Assembly (NCBI GenBank): GCA_047602475.1 | Contig: JASGHE010000007.1 | Location: 62,001-126,000, forward strand | Source of the DNA: JAEUIE01 sp047602475 | Lineage (GTDB): Bacteria; Planctomycetota; Planctomycetia; Gemmatales; HRBIN36 | DNA: 64,000 nucleotides | Direction of reading: 5' to 3' | Part shown: positions 8,036 to 14,834 of the stretch, in pieces | Layout: every line of letters begins with the position of its first letter | Position numbering within the stretch: the stretch's first letter is position 1 | Translations under genes and position numbers: made by a program | Notes under the pieces: model-generated | What the model was told of the DNA's origin: nothing | What the model saw: the letters and a program-made list of their open reading frames with translations, nothing else | Databases searched by the model: none

Positions 8036-8332
8036 TTGAAAAAGAAACGTCCACCCGCGGCACGCCCTCTGCATACGCTTCACTGGCCCCGGTGCCCGGC
8101 TGTACCTTTGTCTCATGCAGACCTTCCGGGGGTGAACCGCCTTGTGCCCGATAATTTGCGAGAGTCCGCAGCCGGTGTTCGGCTGATAAATCGCTTAGCC
8201 GACGATTCTAACGAGGCGGATCGGCTCAATACATTCGCAGAGAGTTGGTGCGTTCAATCGTTTGCCCGATTCGTTCACAAGGCCCAGGAGCGGCCGTTCT
8301 CGTGGCGGGTGAGAGATTGGCTGGGGTTGTGA
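8036..8332 (+). CDS. Hypothetical protein, doubtful
   Basis: A 98-residue frame from TTG 8036, almost touching the preceding stop. The start is basic and Pro-rich; the C-terminal half (VRLINRLADDSNEADRLNTF onward) reads as normal helix. The N-terminal half may not be coding. It ends 3 bp from a convergent gene. Confidence 0.35.
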   Translation: MKKKRPPAARPLHTLHWPRCPAVPLSHADLPGVNRLVPDNLRESAAGVRLINRLADDSNEADRLNTFAESWCVQSFARFVHKAQERPFSWRVRDWLGL

Positions 8333-8335
8333 GTC

Positions 8336-8647
8336 TTACTGTGTGAACAACCCGATAGGTTGCACTTCGGGTAAGTTCGCCAACGAAGAAGGATTGATTG
8401 CAATGCGGTTGACCCCGGCGGTGGCTCGTCGTTTGAAGAAATCGGTCTGCAGTTCTTTTGTGTCAAATGTGATGGCCCTGTAATCGTGTGCGTACTTTGA
8501 TGCAAAGGACGACGCTAGATCATGCGAACTGAAAACCAGTAGTATACGTCCGCCATCGTTGTCGGCTTCTTTGTAGTCGAACACATCCTCATACTGGGTT
8601 TTGAAAAGCACCCAAATCGGGTATGCAGGCTTGTCTTTTTCATTCAT
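8336..8647 (-). CDS. Hypothetical cytoplasmic protein
   Basis: A 103-residue soluble protein with alternating strands and helices (YPIWVLFKTQYEDVFDY; GGRILLVFSSHDLASSFAS; YRAITFDTKELQTDF). Composition is that of a real alpha/beta protein and there is no signal peptide. No family is assigned. The ATG is followed by Asn-Glu-Lys-Asp; the ribosome-binding site is weak (GGTGAA). Confidence 0.6.
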   Translation of the reverse strand: MNEKDKPAYPIWVLFKTQYEDVFDYKEADNDGGRILLVFSSHDLASSFASKYAHDYRAITFDTKELQTDFFKRRATAGVNRIAINPSSLANLPEVQPIGLFTQ

Positions 8648-8703
8648 GATAATTCACCAACTGACTGAGAAATGTTCTGCGCAGTACGAAGCCTCAAACC
8701 CAT

Positions 8704-8838
8704 CTAAGTAGGCTTTAACCCTTTAGCCTGCTGCTCCGTTTTACGCTGATCTCTGCCGCCTTTATACCTCGATAGATCGACGGCAACGGCGATTATGGCG
8801 AAGGTCACAGCAAGTGCTATCCAGTCGATTGCAATCAT
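8704..8838 (-). CDS. 44-residue single-span membrane protein
   Basis: The start is ATG 8838, with GGAG 9 nt upstream; a longer upstream reading would cover the sigma-54 promoter. MIAIDWIALAVTFAIIAVAV forms one membrane helix, followed by a basic tail (SRYKGGRDQRKTEQQAKG). This is the plan of a small inner-membrane stress peptide. The partner is unknown. Confidence 0.65.
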   Translation of the reverse strand: MIAIDWIALAVTFAIIAVAVDLSRYKGGRDQRKTEQQAKGLKPT

Positions 8839-8870
8839 GGTGATTCTCCACTTGAGGACTGTTTCAACTC

Positions 8871-8886
8871 TGCAATTGAAATGCCA
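8871..8886 (-). promoter_or_regulatory. Sigma-54 promoter of the 44-residue membrane protein gene
   Basis: The minus strand reads TGGCATTTCAATTGCA, with 10-nt GG-GC spacing and an ideal TTGCA. It ends 32 bp upstream of ATG 8838. Confidence 0.7.
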
Positions 8887-8949
8887 AGGGGAGTAAAAAC
8901 AGGCCCAGAAGCCACGCCCCTGAGCCTGCTCTGAGTCGTTCCCTGACCC

Positions 8950-9327
8950 ATGATGCAATCATTGCAGCGGGATAGTATACTTGACCGCATGATCGCTACC
9001 AGACGATTCCTGAACCCCAAGATCATTGCGATAGTGGCCACGCTGCTGCTAGTGGCGGCTTGCTACTTTGGGGCCAAGAAGGGAATGGCGTCGGGGGTTG
9101 AGCCTGGCATGAGCCGGTCAGAGATTGTCAAGATTCTAGGGGAGCCGTCGAAAGATATTCGGATGAACCCGCCAGCAGCGATCATGGACCGGTGGGACAC
9201 CATTGCCATCGGTTCAGGCGTGTTCGAAGTGTCGGTCTATGTGACTTACGATGTGAACGATAGGGCAACGGTTGTCGGAATTATCGGCCAGGTGTTTGGG
9301 CGCGGCTTTCAACATATCCGACAATAA
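8950..9327 (+). CDS. Membrane-anchored protein with BamE/SmpA-like motif
   Basis: A 125-residue protein with one N-terminal hydrophobic segment (IIAIVATLLLVAACYFGA) that may be an anchor or signal. After it, VEPGMSRSEIVKILGEPS matches the helix-turn pattern of SmpA/BamE-like domains, followed by beta-strands (VFEVSVYVTYDV). The start could also be ATG 8989; neither has a strong ribosome-binding site. The role is probably in the envelope, by similarity only. Confidence 0.55.
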   Translation: MMQSLQRDSILDRMIATRRFLNPKIIAIVATLLLVAACYFGAKKGMASGVEPGMSRSEIVKILGEPSKDIRMNPPAAIMDRWDTIAIGSGVFEVSVYVTYDVNDRATVVGIIGQVFGRGFQHIRQ

Positions 9328-9334
9328 AGCAATC

Positions 9335-9380
9335 AGGCCTGGCAGTACCCACCATTACTGTGATGGTGACTGTCAGGCCT
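9335..9380. terminator. Bidirectional terminator
   Basis: A long stem: AGGCCTGGCAGT pairs with ACTGTCAGGCCT (one wobble), and inner CACCAT pairs with ATGGTG. It lies between the convergent genes 8950-9327 and 9391-10215. Confidence 0.75.
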
Positions 9381-9390
9381 TGTTGAGCTA

Positions 9391-10215
9391 CTAAACCTTC
9401 TTTTTCAGTCGTCGTCGTTTCTTGCGATGTAGGCGGATGTATCCTGCCATGCCAATGCACGCAGCAGTGCCCAAAACGATTGTGGATGGCTCGGGTACCG
9501 CAGCGAATGGATTAGCTGCAAGAGTTGCTATTTCAGAATCACTTAGCACAGCATCGTAGAGGCGAAATAATGCAATGTCGCCACTCGAATACTCACCTTG
9601 CCCACCGCCTGAGGTGTTATCGAGAAACAGGTTAATTAAGTTGCCTGGATTGTTACCATTGTTGATGTTCATCAAGTTGGTGTTTGAAGTGAATTGCAGC
9701 ACCCCGTCCAGATATGCTTTGGCAGTTGTGCCAGCGGTTACTGTGAGAACCACGTGATGATAAGCGTTATTCGTAAAAAGTCCTGAGCTCCCTGCGACCG
9801 GGAAAATATCAAGGTTGTTGGAAGGATCGACGTAAAAGCCAGAATCAGAAGTACGATTCTGAACATCCAGGATGCGCCTCCAGGCATTCGCATTCTGGCT
9901 GAATTGAAAAACCAACTCCGCTGTGTAATTTGTGGGCGTAACCGTAGTGCCGGAATTATCAAAAGTTAGCCCGGCTTGTGAAGTAACAGGCAAAGCACTT
10001 CCGTTGAAGGCGTAAACGGTTCGGCTTTGGCCAAAGACAGACTGAGTGACGAAGGCATTAGCACTGAGTGGATCTGTTGCTGTCAATGCGGGAACACCAA
10101 CTTGTTCCGCAACCAAGCTATTGTTGAAGAAATAGGTTGCCGCCGGTGTTGTCTGTGCCGACGCATAGCCAGAAAAAAGCAGCATCACAAGAAGTGATAG
10201 TTTACGACACCTCAT
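9391..10215 (-). CDS. LamG-like secreted protein with PEP-CTERM anchor
   Basis: A 274-residue protein: signal peptide (LSLLVMLLFSGYASA), a concanavalin-like LamG domain over about residues 25-235 (YHHVVLTVTAGTTAKAYLDG, then FRLYDAVLSDSEIATL), and a C-terminal VPEPST motif with hydrophobic helix and Arg/Lys tail. PEP-CTERM proteins are sorted by an exosortase and exported, often into biofilm matrix. ATG 10215 is preferred over GTG 10224 because GGAGGT lies 7 nt upstream. The domain end LSDSEIATLAANPFA is the usual LamG tail. Confidence 0.85.
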   Translation of the reverse strand: MRCRKLSLLVMLLFSGYASAQTTPAATYFFNNSLVAEQVGVPALTATDPLSANAFVTQSVFGQSRTVYAFNGSALPVTSQAGLTFDNSGTTVTPTNYTAELVFQFSQNANAWRRILDVQNRTSDSGFYVDPSNNLDIFPVAGSSGLFTNNAYHHVVLTVTAGTTAKAYLDGVLQFTSNTNLMNINNGNNPGNLINLFLDNTSGGGQGEYSSGDIALFRLYDAVLSDSEIATLAANPFAAVPEPSTIVLGTAACIGMAGYIRLHRKKRRRLKKKV

Positions 10216-10322
10216 ATCGCGCACCTCCAGTCATGAGAATGAAGCTTGGAGAAGCCTACTACATCATTTATTGAGAAGTGGTGAAAACGCAAACGATAAA
10301 CAGCCCAACATCATCGTTTTAT

Positions 10323-10338
10323 CGGCACACCGAGTGCA
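10323..10338 (+). promoter_or_regulatory. Sigma-54 promoter of a 46-residue membrane protein gene
   Basis: CGGCACACCGAGTGCA has the -24/-12 pattern with 10-nt spacing. It ends 33 bp before ATG 10372. Confidence 0.65.
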
Positions 10339-10371
10339 TGGTTATCCTGTACACAATAAGGAGCCCCAATC

Positions 10372-10512
10372 ATGTTCAGCACAGTACGATACACGAAGCC
10401 GAATGCAACAGCCCAAATCATCGAAAAGGCACTTTGGGTGGTAATCATCGGCGGCACTTTGCTCGCCATTGGCATCATGCTCATGAGAGAGTACGGGCCG
10501 CAAATTCCTTGA
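10372..10512 (+). CDS. 46-residue single-span membrane protein
   Basis: ATG 10372 has an AAGGAG about 8 nt upstream. The sequence starts MFSTVRYTKPNATAQIIEKA, then one membrane helix (LWVVIIGGTLLAIGIML) and a short tail MREYGPQIP. Like the 44-residue protein at 8704 it is a tiny membrane peptide behind a sigma-54 site. Overlapping longer frames on both strands lack ribosome-binding sites. Confidence 0.65.
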   Translation: MFSTVRYTKPNATAQIIEKALWVVIIGGTLLAIGIMLMREYGPQIP

Positions 10513-10536
10513 CACACTACAGCAGCACCTTAACAT

Positions 10537-11058
10537 GTGGCGATGAGCACTACACCAGACATGAGAAAGAGAACACCTGAAGAGTTGGCTGAACTGCGGC
10601 GAATCACTGCGTTACAGGATGAAGACCGCATGGCGACACATTCGATTTGTGAGCGTATCTCGCCCGAACGGAAAGCTGCCATTCTCAAGGCAGCACTCAA
10701 CAGACTGAAAGACCCAATCGAATTGCACTATTTCATATCGAATTGGAATAGTGATGGAGGGGTGGCACCGTTGCTGGAGATCGTTCAACATCCATCCTGT
10801 GATGCTGGAACAGCACTGTGGCTCTATTGGGATAACGACCCGTACTACTACACCAGATTCCGAAGCGTCGATGATTCAGACGATGACGAAGAAAGAACAA
10901 TGCTCACGCTTTCTCGCACCATCGAGGATCGTTTCAAGCGGAGCGATTTCGCAACCTCAATGATCCCATTTGATCCACAACATTGGCTGGGTAAAAAATC
11001 GAGCGGGGCTGTTCATCAAATACCGCAAATCATGACAAAGGCAGTTGCTGGGAATTGA
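10537..11058 (+). CDS. DUF4274-like protein
   Basis: A 173-residue cytoplasmic protein. The central part (LHYFISNWNSDGG, then VQHPSCDAGTALWLYWDNDP) matches what I recall of DUF4274: a W/N-rich helix, the HPxCDxGTAL core and an aromatic segment. The function of that family is unknown. It starts 24 bp after the 46-residue gene and may be co-transcribed. The start could be ATG 10543 (MSTTPD). Confidence 0.6.
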   Translation: MAMSTTPDMRKRTPEELAELRRITALQDEDRMATHSICERISPERKAAILKAALNRLKDPIELHYFISNWNSDGGVAPLLEIVQHPSCDAGTALWLYWDNDPYYYTRFRSVDDSDDDEERTMLTLSRTIEDRFKRSDFATSMIPFDPQHWLGKKSSGAVHQIPQIMTKAVAGN

Positions 11059-11073
11059 TAAAGCGGTTCGTGC

Positions 11074-11352
11074 CTACTTCGCCGCTTGTGTAGTTGTCGG
11101 CTTGGGCTCCATCACCCGTGCCATCACGAAGTAGCTCGCAGCCGCTGCAATCAAAGCTAGGCCCAGGCCCAGCAGGAGCAGCCTTTTCTTTCGATCATCG
11201 GGCCTCGGCATTTCTGATTGTGGTGGATAGTCGATAACCATCTTCCCGCACCGAGGACAGGCGAACGGCATCCCCTCGTTATCGCCCTCAACCCAGCCAC
11301 ATACGGGGCATGGATTAGTAGGGTCAGGAGGCTGGAGTTTGTCGATGGTCAT
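11074..11352 (-). CDS. Zinc-ribbon membrane protein
   Basis: A 92-residue protein with two CxxC pairs (NPCPVCGWVEG and FACPRCGKM) forming a zinc ribbon at residues 15-40, then one membrane span (LLLLGLGLALIAAAASYFVM) and a short polar tail. The ribbon would face the cytoplasm if the span is a simple anchor. The function is unknown. Confidence 0.65.
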   Translation of the reverse strand: MTIDKLQPPDPTNPCPVCGWVEGDNEGMPFACPRCGKMVIDYPPQSEMPRPDDRKKRLLLLGLGLALIAAAASYFVMARVMEPKPTTTQAAK

Positions 11353-11428
11353 CGTTGCTTATTCCTTGGTTGATTGAACTCTAGCCTCACTTTGCTGTCA
11401 GTTCAATCCAAACGCGTCTATGTTGGTC

Positions 11429-11779
11429 CTATGAAGTTGTTAAGGCAACGCCCTGAAGATGCTTGAGCTTAATTGGATCATGCCTCTTGCTCGGCTTGGG
11501 CAAGAACAAAATCTCCTCGTAAATATCGGGTGCCAGGAGCAACAGGTTCATGATCTGCGTGATCCGTGCTCGTGACACCTGCCCCAATCGTGCTAGCTCT
11601 GCATAATCCTTGACCATGCCGGTAACGAGCAGACGCTCCAGGTGATGCGCCAACGCCATCAGCCGGGAGATACATGGTATCCGACCTTCCGGCAGAGCAG
11701 GGGGCTGCTTGCGAGTAGTCACCCCCCCGCTGCCCTTCTTCCGTGTCTCAAACGACACATTCCACGTCCTGGCAATCAT
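11429..11779 (-). CDS. HTH protein, partner of a serine recombinase
   Basis: A 116-residue protein with the HTH-like core DYAELARLGQVSRARITQIM and end KRHDPIKLKHLQGVAL. Its start overlaps the upstream recombinase remnant by 4 bp (ATGA), so the two were translationally coupled. The relics at 2367-2670 and 1645-1716 are copies. It probably assists or regulates the recombinase; no direct evidence shows this. It is intact, but its recombinase is truncated. Confidence 0.6.
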   Translation of the reverse strand: MIARTWNVSFETRKKGSGGVTTRKQPPALPEGRIPCISRLMALAHHLERLLVTGMVKDYAELARLGQVSRARITQIMNLLLLAPDIYEEILFLPKPSKRHDPIKLKHLQGVALTTS

Positions 11780-11990
11780 GCCGCATTCTCCACAAGAGTT
11801 TCAGTGAGCAGCGATTCCAGGCCACTGGGATGGAAGTGGATGGTCACCTGTCCGTGCTGGTGAGCGTAGTCGAGGCGTTCAATCAAGAGGTTCAGGAGCT
11901 TCTGTTTCTCGACGATGGACAGCGCTTGCCACAACTCATCGAAATGTTGTAGTAAGGTGGCGACCTTCTCGCGGGGTAGCGACCAGACTT
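11776..11990 (-). pseudogene. C-terminal remnant of a large serine recombinase
   Basis: About 70 residues remain of a resolvase/invertase-type recombinase C-terminus: FDELWQALSIVEKQKLLNLL, IERLDYAHQHGQVTIHFHPSG. The frame extends to 12093, but beyond about 11990 it is only the complement of an IS3-type transposase tail. The catalytic serine domain and zinc ribbon are missing. The end overlaps the HTH gene by 4 bp as in an intact element. Confidence 0.65.
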
Positions 11991-11997
11991 TCAAGCG

Positions 11998-12132
11998 GAC
12001 GAGTTCTACCACACGCTGTTGGAAGCCAAGGTACTCATCGAACGCTGGCGTGTGCATTACAAGACCGTGCGACCGCACAGTGCGTTGGGACACCGGCCAC
12101 CAGCACCCTCATCCACGGTGGTCTTTGCCTAA
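11998..12132 (+). pseudogene. C-terminal remnant of an IS3-family transposase
   Basis: The plus strand reads EFYHTLLEAKVLIERWRVHY and then KTVRPHSALGHRPPAP to a TAA at 12130. This is the characteristic C-terminal end of IS3-group DDE transposases. Everything upstream is replaced by the recombinase remnant on the other strand, so the join marks an insertion or deletion. 12133-12307 holds no gene. Confidence 0.7.
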
Positions 12133-12307
12133 CATTCTCCCTGGTATCGTTCAGGGGGGCTGGTCAGTCAATTGCGAGCATGCTCACTTTACTCCATGGT
12201 ACTGAACATCAACAAGTGTCAGGCAAATTGATTCGAGTGTTGAATGGCATGAATGATGCGCAATTTCACATGCGCTTTGGGCATGCTTTCTGTCGATTCC
12301 TTAGAGA

Positions 12308-12495
12308 CTAGACTCCAACCACTCTAGGTCCTGTCCAGCCGAAGGGTAGTGCATTGAAAAGCATCAGAATCACAAAGATCAACAGGAGGGTACCTAGCAA
12401 TCCACTCGGGCCATAGCCCCATTGTCTGCTATGCGGCCAAGTAGGCGCAGACCCAAGCACAAGACGATCAGCACGATTAGAAGGATGAGTCCCAT
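12308..12495 (-). pseudogene. DUF3309 small membrane protein, frameshifted
   Basis: ATG 12495 (AGGAG 8 nt upstream) opens MGLILLIVLIVLCLG. The expected continuation PTWPHSRQWGYGPSGLLG, a second hydrophobic stretch (TLLLIFVILMLFNALPF) and a TAG at 12308-12310 are in another frame. One base is lost at about 12433-12460. The combination of two hydrophobic segments around PTWPHSRxWGYGPSG is diagnostic of DUF3309, a small membrane family common in stress clusters. The restored length is about 62 residues. It has its own sigma-54 promoter. Confidence 0.75.
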
Positions 12496-12537
12496 GGCAA
12501 ATCTCCTGTGAAGGTTTTGTTTACCTCTGACACCGAA

Positions 12538-12553
12538 TGCATTAACCATGCCA
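12538..12553 (-). promoter_or_regulatory. Sigma-54 promoter of the DUF3309 gene
   Basis: The minus strand reads TGGCATGGTTAATGCA with 10-nt GG-GC spacing, 42 bp before ATG 12495. Confidence 0.6.
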
Positions 12554-12568
12554 ATTCCATTGTGACAT

Positions 12569-12584
12569 TGGCATAGCGGTTGCA
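12569..12584 (+). promoter_or_regulatory. Sigma-54 promoter of the glycine-zipper gene
   Basis: TGGCATAGCGGTTGCA is a full -24/-12 match, 39 bp before ATG 12624. It is back-to-back with the DUF3309 promoter, 15 bp apart. Confidence 0.7.
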
Positions 12585-12623
12585 TTGCTAGCTCCCGGTT
12601 CATTTACTTTTTGGGGTTCGATC

Positions 12624-12926
12624 ATGAAGAAGGCATTGAAGAAGAACGATTCAACCGGATTGGCCGTTGCCGGCGGTGTGGCAGCAGGTGCAGCAGCAGG
12701 CTCATTCCTAGGTCCATTGGGTGCGGCAGCCGGCGCAGCTTATCGGTGGAATGGCAGGAGCTACGCTGACCCGATAATGACCAAGGCTACTAAGGCCAAG
12801 ACTATGCCCAGCGTCATGAGCATGAAGGCCAAGCCTTCCAAGAAGAAGGCAACAAGTAAGAAGACAATGAGCAACAAAGTGAACAAGACTAAGAAAAAGA
12901 CTGCCTCTGTGAAGCGGAAGAAGTAA
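12624..12926 (+). CDS. Glycine-zipper protein with Lys-rich histone-like tail
   Basis: A 100-residue protein. After a basic start, residues about 12-40 form a Gly/Ala-rich zipper (LAVAGGVAAGAAAGSFLGPLG) that could insert into membrane. The last about 50 residues are almost only Lys, Ser, Thr, Ala and Met (KPSKKKATSKKTMSNKVNKT), like histone-H1 or Hc1 tails. ATG 12624 is preferred over an in-frame start at 12585, which lies too close to the promoter. Expression is probably sigma-54 dependent. The combination suggests a membrane- or DNA-associated stress protein. Confidence 0.6.
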   Translation: MKKALKKNDSTGLAVAGGVAAGAAAGSFLGPLGAAAGAAYRWNGRSYADPIMTKATKAKTMPSVMSMKAKPSKKKATSKKTMSNKVNKTKKKTASVKRKK

Positions 12927-12970
12927 TTGCCGCTTCAGCAAGAAAGCAGTTGTAATCAACGGAGCAAGTC

Positions 12971-13180
12971 ATGAACTTTCTGAACATCTCTGAAGGCGTG
13001 TATGTCAACACAGCCAACATTCTTAAGCTGGTGACCACCACAGAGTCAGTTACCATTCACTTGGTCGGGCAGGCTACACCGGTAACGCTGGTTGCCAACG
13101 ATCCAGAAGGCGTGAAGAAGTGGCTGGAATGGCTGCTGACCAACACAGTAAACCTGGCAAACGGGCTAAAGACGAAGTAA
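12971..13180 (+). CDS. 69-residue hypothetical protein
   Basis: A soluble 69-residue protein with strands (VYVNTANILKLVTTTESVTI, HLVGQATPVTLVA) then a helix (EGVKKWLEWLLTNTVNLANG). A GGAG precedes the ATG by about 7 nt. It follows the glycine-zipper gene by 44 bp and may share its promoter. No family was recognised. Confidence 0.55.
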   Translation: MNFLNISEGVYVNTANILKLVTTTESVTIHLVGQATPVTLVANDPEGVKKWLEWLLTNTVNLANGLKTK

Positions 13181-13322
13181 TATTGAGTGTAATTGTGACT
13201 GCTACATAGTGAAGTGAGCAAACTGAAATCCATCTAGCCATCACGATCGGCGTCAGAATCGTGGTTTGTATCTCATCAATTTGGGTTTAGACTACTTGCG
13301 AACTTTGTAATGAGGTTGTGAG

Positions 13323-14834
13323 ATGGCTGACTCCAAAACCAAGAAAGCCCCAATGCTCTCAGCCACGGGCATCGTCGGCCTGGATGACATCCTCGGCGGG
13401 GGTCTGACGCCGAATCGTGTCTATTTGATTGAAGGCGACCCGGGCTCAGGCAAAACCACCTTATCTCTCCAATATCTGATGGAAGGGATCCGCCGAAAAG
13501 AGCCAGCCGTCTATGTCACTCTCTCTGAGACCAAACAGGAACTTCTTGCCGTGGCGGCTTCTCATGGATGGTCGCTTGAGGGGCTGGATATTATTGAACT
13601 AGTTGCCCAGGAAAAGGAACTGGAGCTGGACAACCAGTACACCATGTTTCAACCTGCTGAGATTCAGCTAGGCGAAACCACAAAGGCTATTCTCTCTGAA
13701 GTGGATCGGGTTAAGCCCAAAAGGGTGGTGATTGACTCTCTCTCGGAACTGCGATTACTAGCTCAGAACTCGTTACGATACAGACGGCAAATCCTGGCAC
13801 TGAAGCAGTACTTTGCCGGGCGAGACTGCACCGTGTTACTGTTGGACGACAAGACCTCCGATGTTCACGACCTCCAACTTCAAAGCATCGCTCATGGAGT
13901 GCTCAGTCTGGAGCATCTCTCTCCCGAGTATGGCGCGGAGCGACGAAGATTGCGGGTCACGAAGCTCCGTGGCCAGCGATTCCGAGGCGGGTTGCATGAC
14001 TTCAACATCATAACGGGAGGACTGGAAGTATTTCCGCGACTCATTGCAGCTGAGCATGTCGAGGCACGACTTTCCAAAACACTTACCGGAAAAGTGAAGG
14101 GCCTGGATGATCTGCTTGGCGGGGGCATGGAACATGGGACGAGCACCTTGCTTGTTGGTCCTGCTGGAAGCGGCAAATCTTCGGTGGCCATCAACTATGC
14201 AGCTTCTGCAGCTGATCATGGTCAACGAGCCGCTCTCTTTATTTTCGATGAGCGCATTGAGATACTTCTCAAACGAGTCCATGGCCTGGGGATGAATCTA
14301 GAGCCCCACATCGATAGTGGAATGATAACGATTCAACCAATTGACCCTGCCGAACTTTCACCCGGAGAGTTTGCCCATATCGTCCGCAAGGCAGTTGATG
14401 GGACGGATGGCCATCCACCTGCTAAAGTAGTGGTTATTGATAGTCTCAACGGATATTTGCACGCCATGCCGGAGGAACGGTTTCTGACTGTTCAAATGCA
14501 CGAATTGCTTACCTATCTGGGGCATAAAGGAGTGGTAACCTTTCTGGTCCTCGCTCAGCACGGCATGCTGGGCAACATGCAATCGCCAGTCGATACGACT
14601 TACCTTGCTGACACGGTGATCCTGTTCCGCTACTTTGAGTCTGATGGCCAGGTTCGCCAGGCGATTTCTGTAGTCAAGAAACGAAGCGGCAAACATGAGC
14701 GAACTATTCGTGAATTGAAACTGGATGGCCAGATCACTGTGGGTGAGCCCCTTTCTGATTTCCAGGGTGTGTTGACAGGTACACCAGTATACATAGGAGA
14801 TGCGGGTACGCTGTTGAGGTCGAAGAATGCCTGA
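13323..14834 (+). CDS. KaiC-like double-domain ATPase
   Basis: A 503-residue RecA-fold ATPase with two KaiC domains. Domain 1 (about 12-245) has Walker A GDPGSGKTT (38-46) and Walker B VVIDSLSEL; domain 2 (about 246-490) has Walker A GPAGSGKSS (about 279-287) and Walker B VVVIDSLNGY. Length and order match the KaiC-like proteins of non-cyanobacteria, which occur next to histidine kinases and act in stress or timing pathways rather than a proven clock. Its stop overlaps the start of the following kinase by 8 bp, so the two are coupled. No canonical sigma-54 site precedes it. Confidence 0.9.
   Translation: MADSKTKKAPMLSATGIVGLDDILGGGLTPNRVYLIEGDPGSGKTTLSLQYLMEGIRRKEPAVYVTLSETKQELLAVAASHGWSLEGLDIIELVAQEKELELDNQYTMFQPAEIQLGETTKAILSEVDRVKPKRVVIDSLSELRLLAQNSLRYRRQILALKQYFAGRDCTVLLLDDKTSDVHDLQLQSIAHGVLSLEHLSPEYGAERRRLRVTKLRGQRFRGGLHDFNIITGGLEVFPRLIAAEHVEARLSKTLTGKVKGLDDLLGGGMEHGTSTLLVGPAGSGKSSVAINYAASAADHGQRAALFIFDERIEILLKRVHGLGMNLEPHIDSGMITIQPIDPAELSPGEFAHIVRKAVDGTDGHPPAKVVVIDSLNGYLHAMPEERFLTVQMHELLTYLGHKGVVTFLVLAQHGMLGNMQSPVDTTYLADTVILFRYFESDGQVRQAISVVKKRSGKHERTIRELKLDGQITVGEPLSDFQGVLTGTPVYIGDAGTLLRSKNA

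Noticed and set aside
10278..10580. Plus-strand frame of 100 codons and its minus-strand shadows
   Set aside because: The 46-residue gene at 10372 in another frame has the ribosome-binding site, promoter and membrane helix.
13270..13322. Sigma-54-like TTTGGG...TTGCG before the KaiC-like gene
   Set aside because: GG-GC spacing is 12 nt, which does not fit the strict 10-nt rule.
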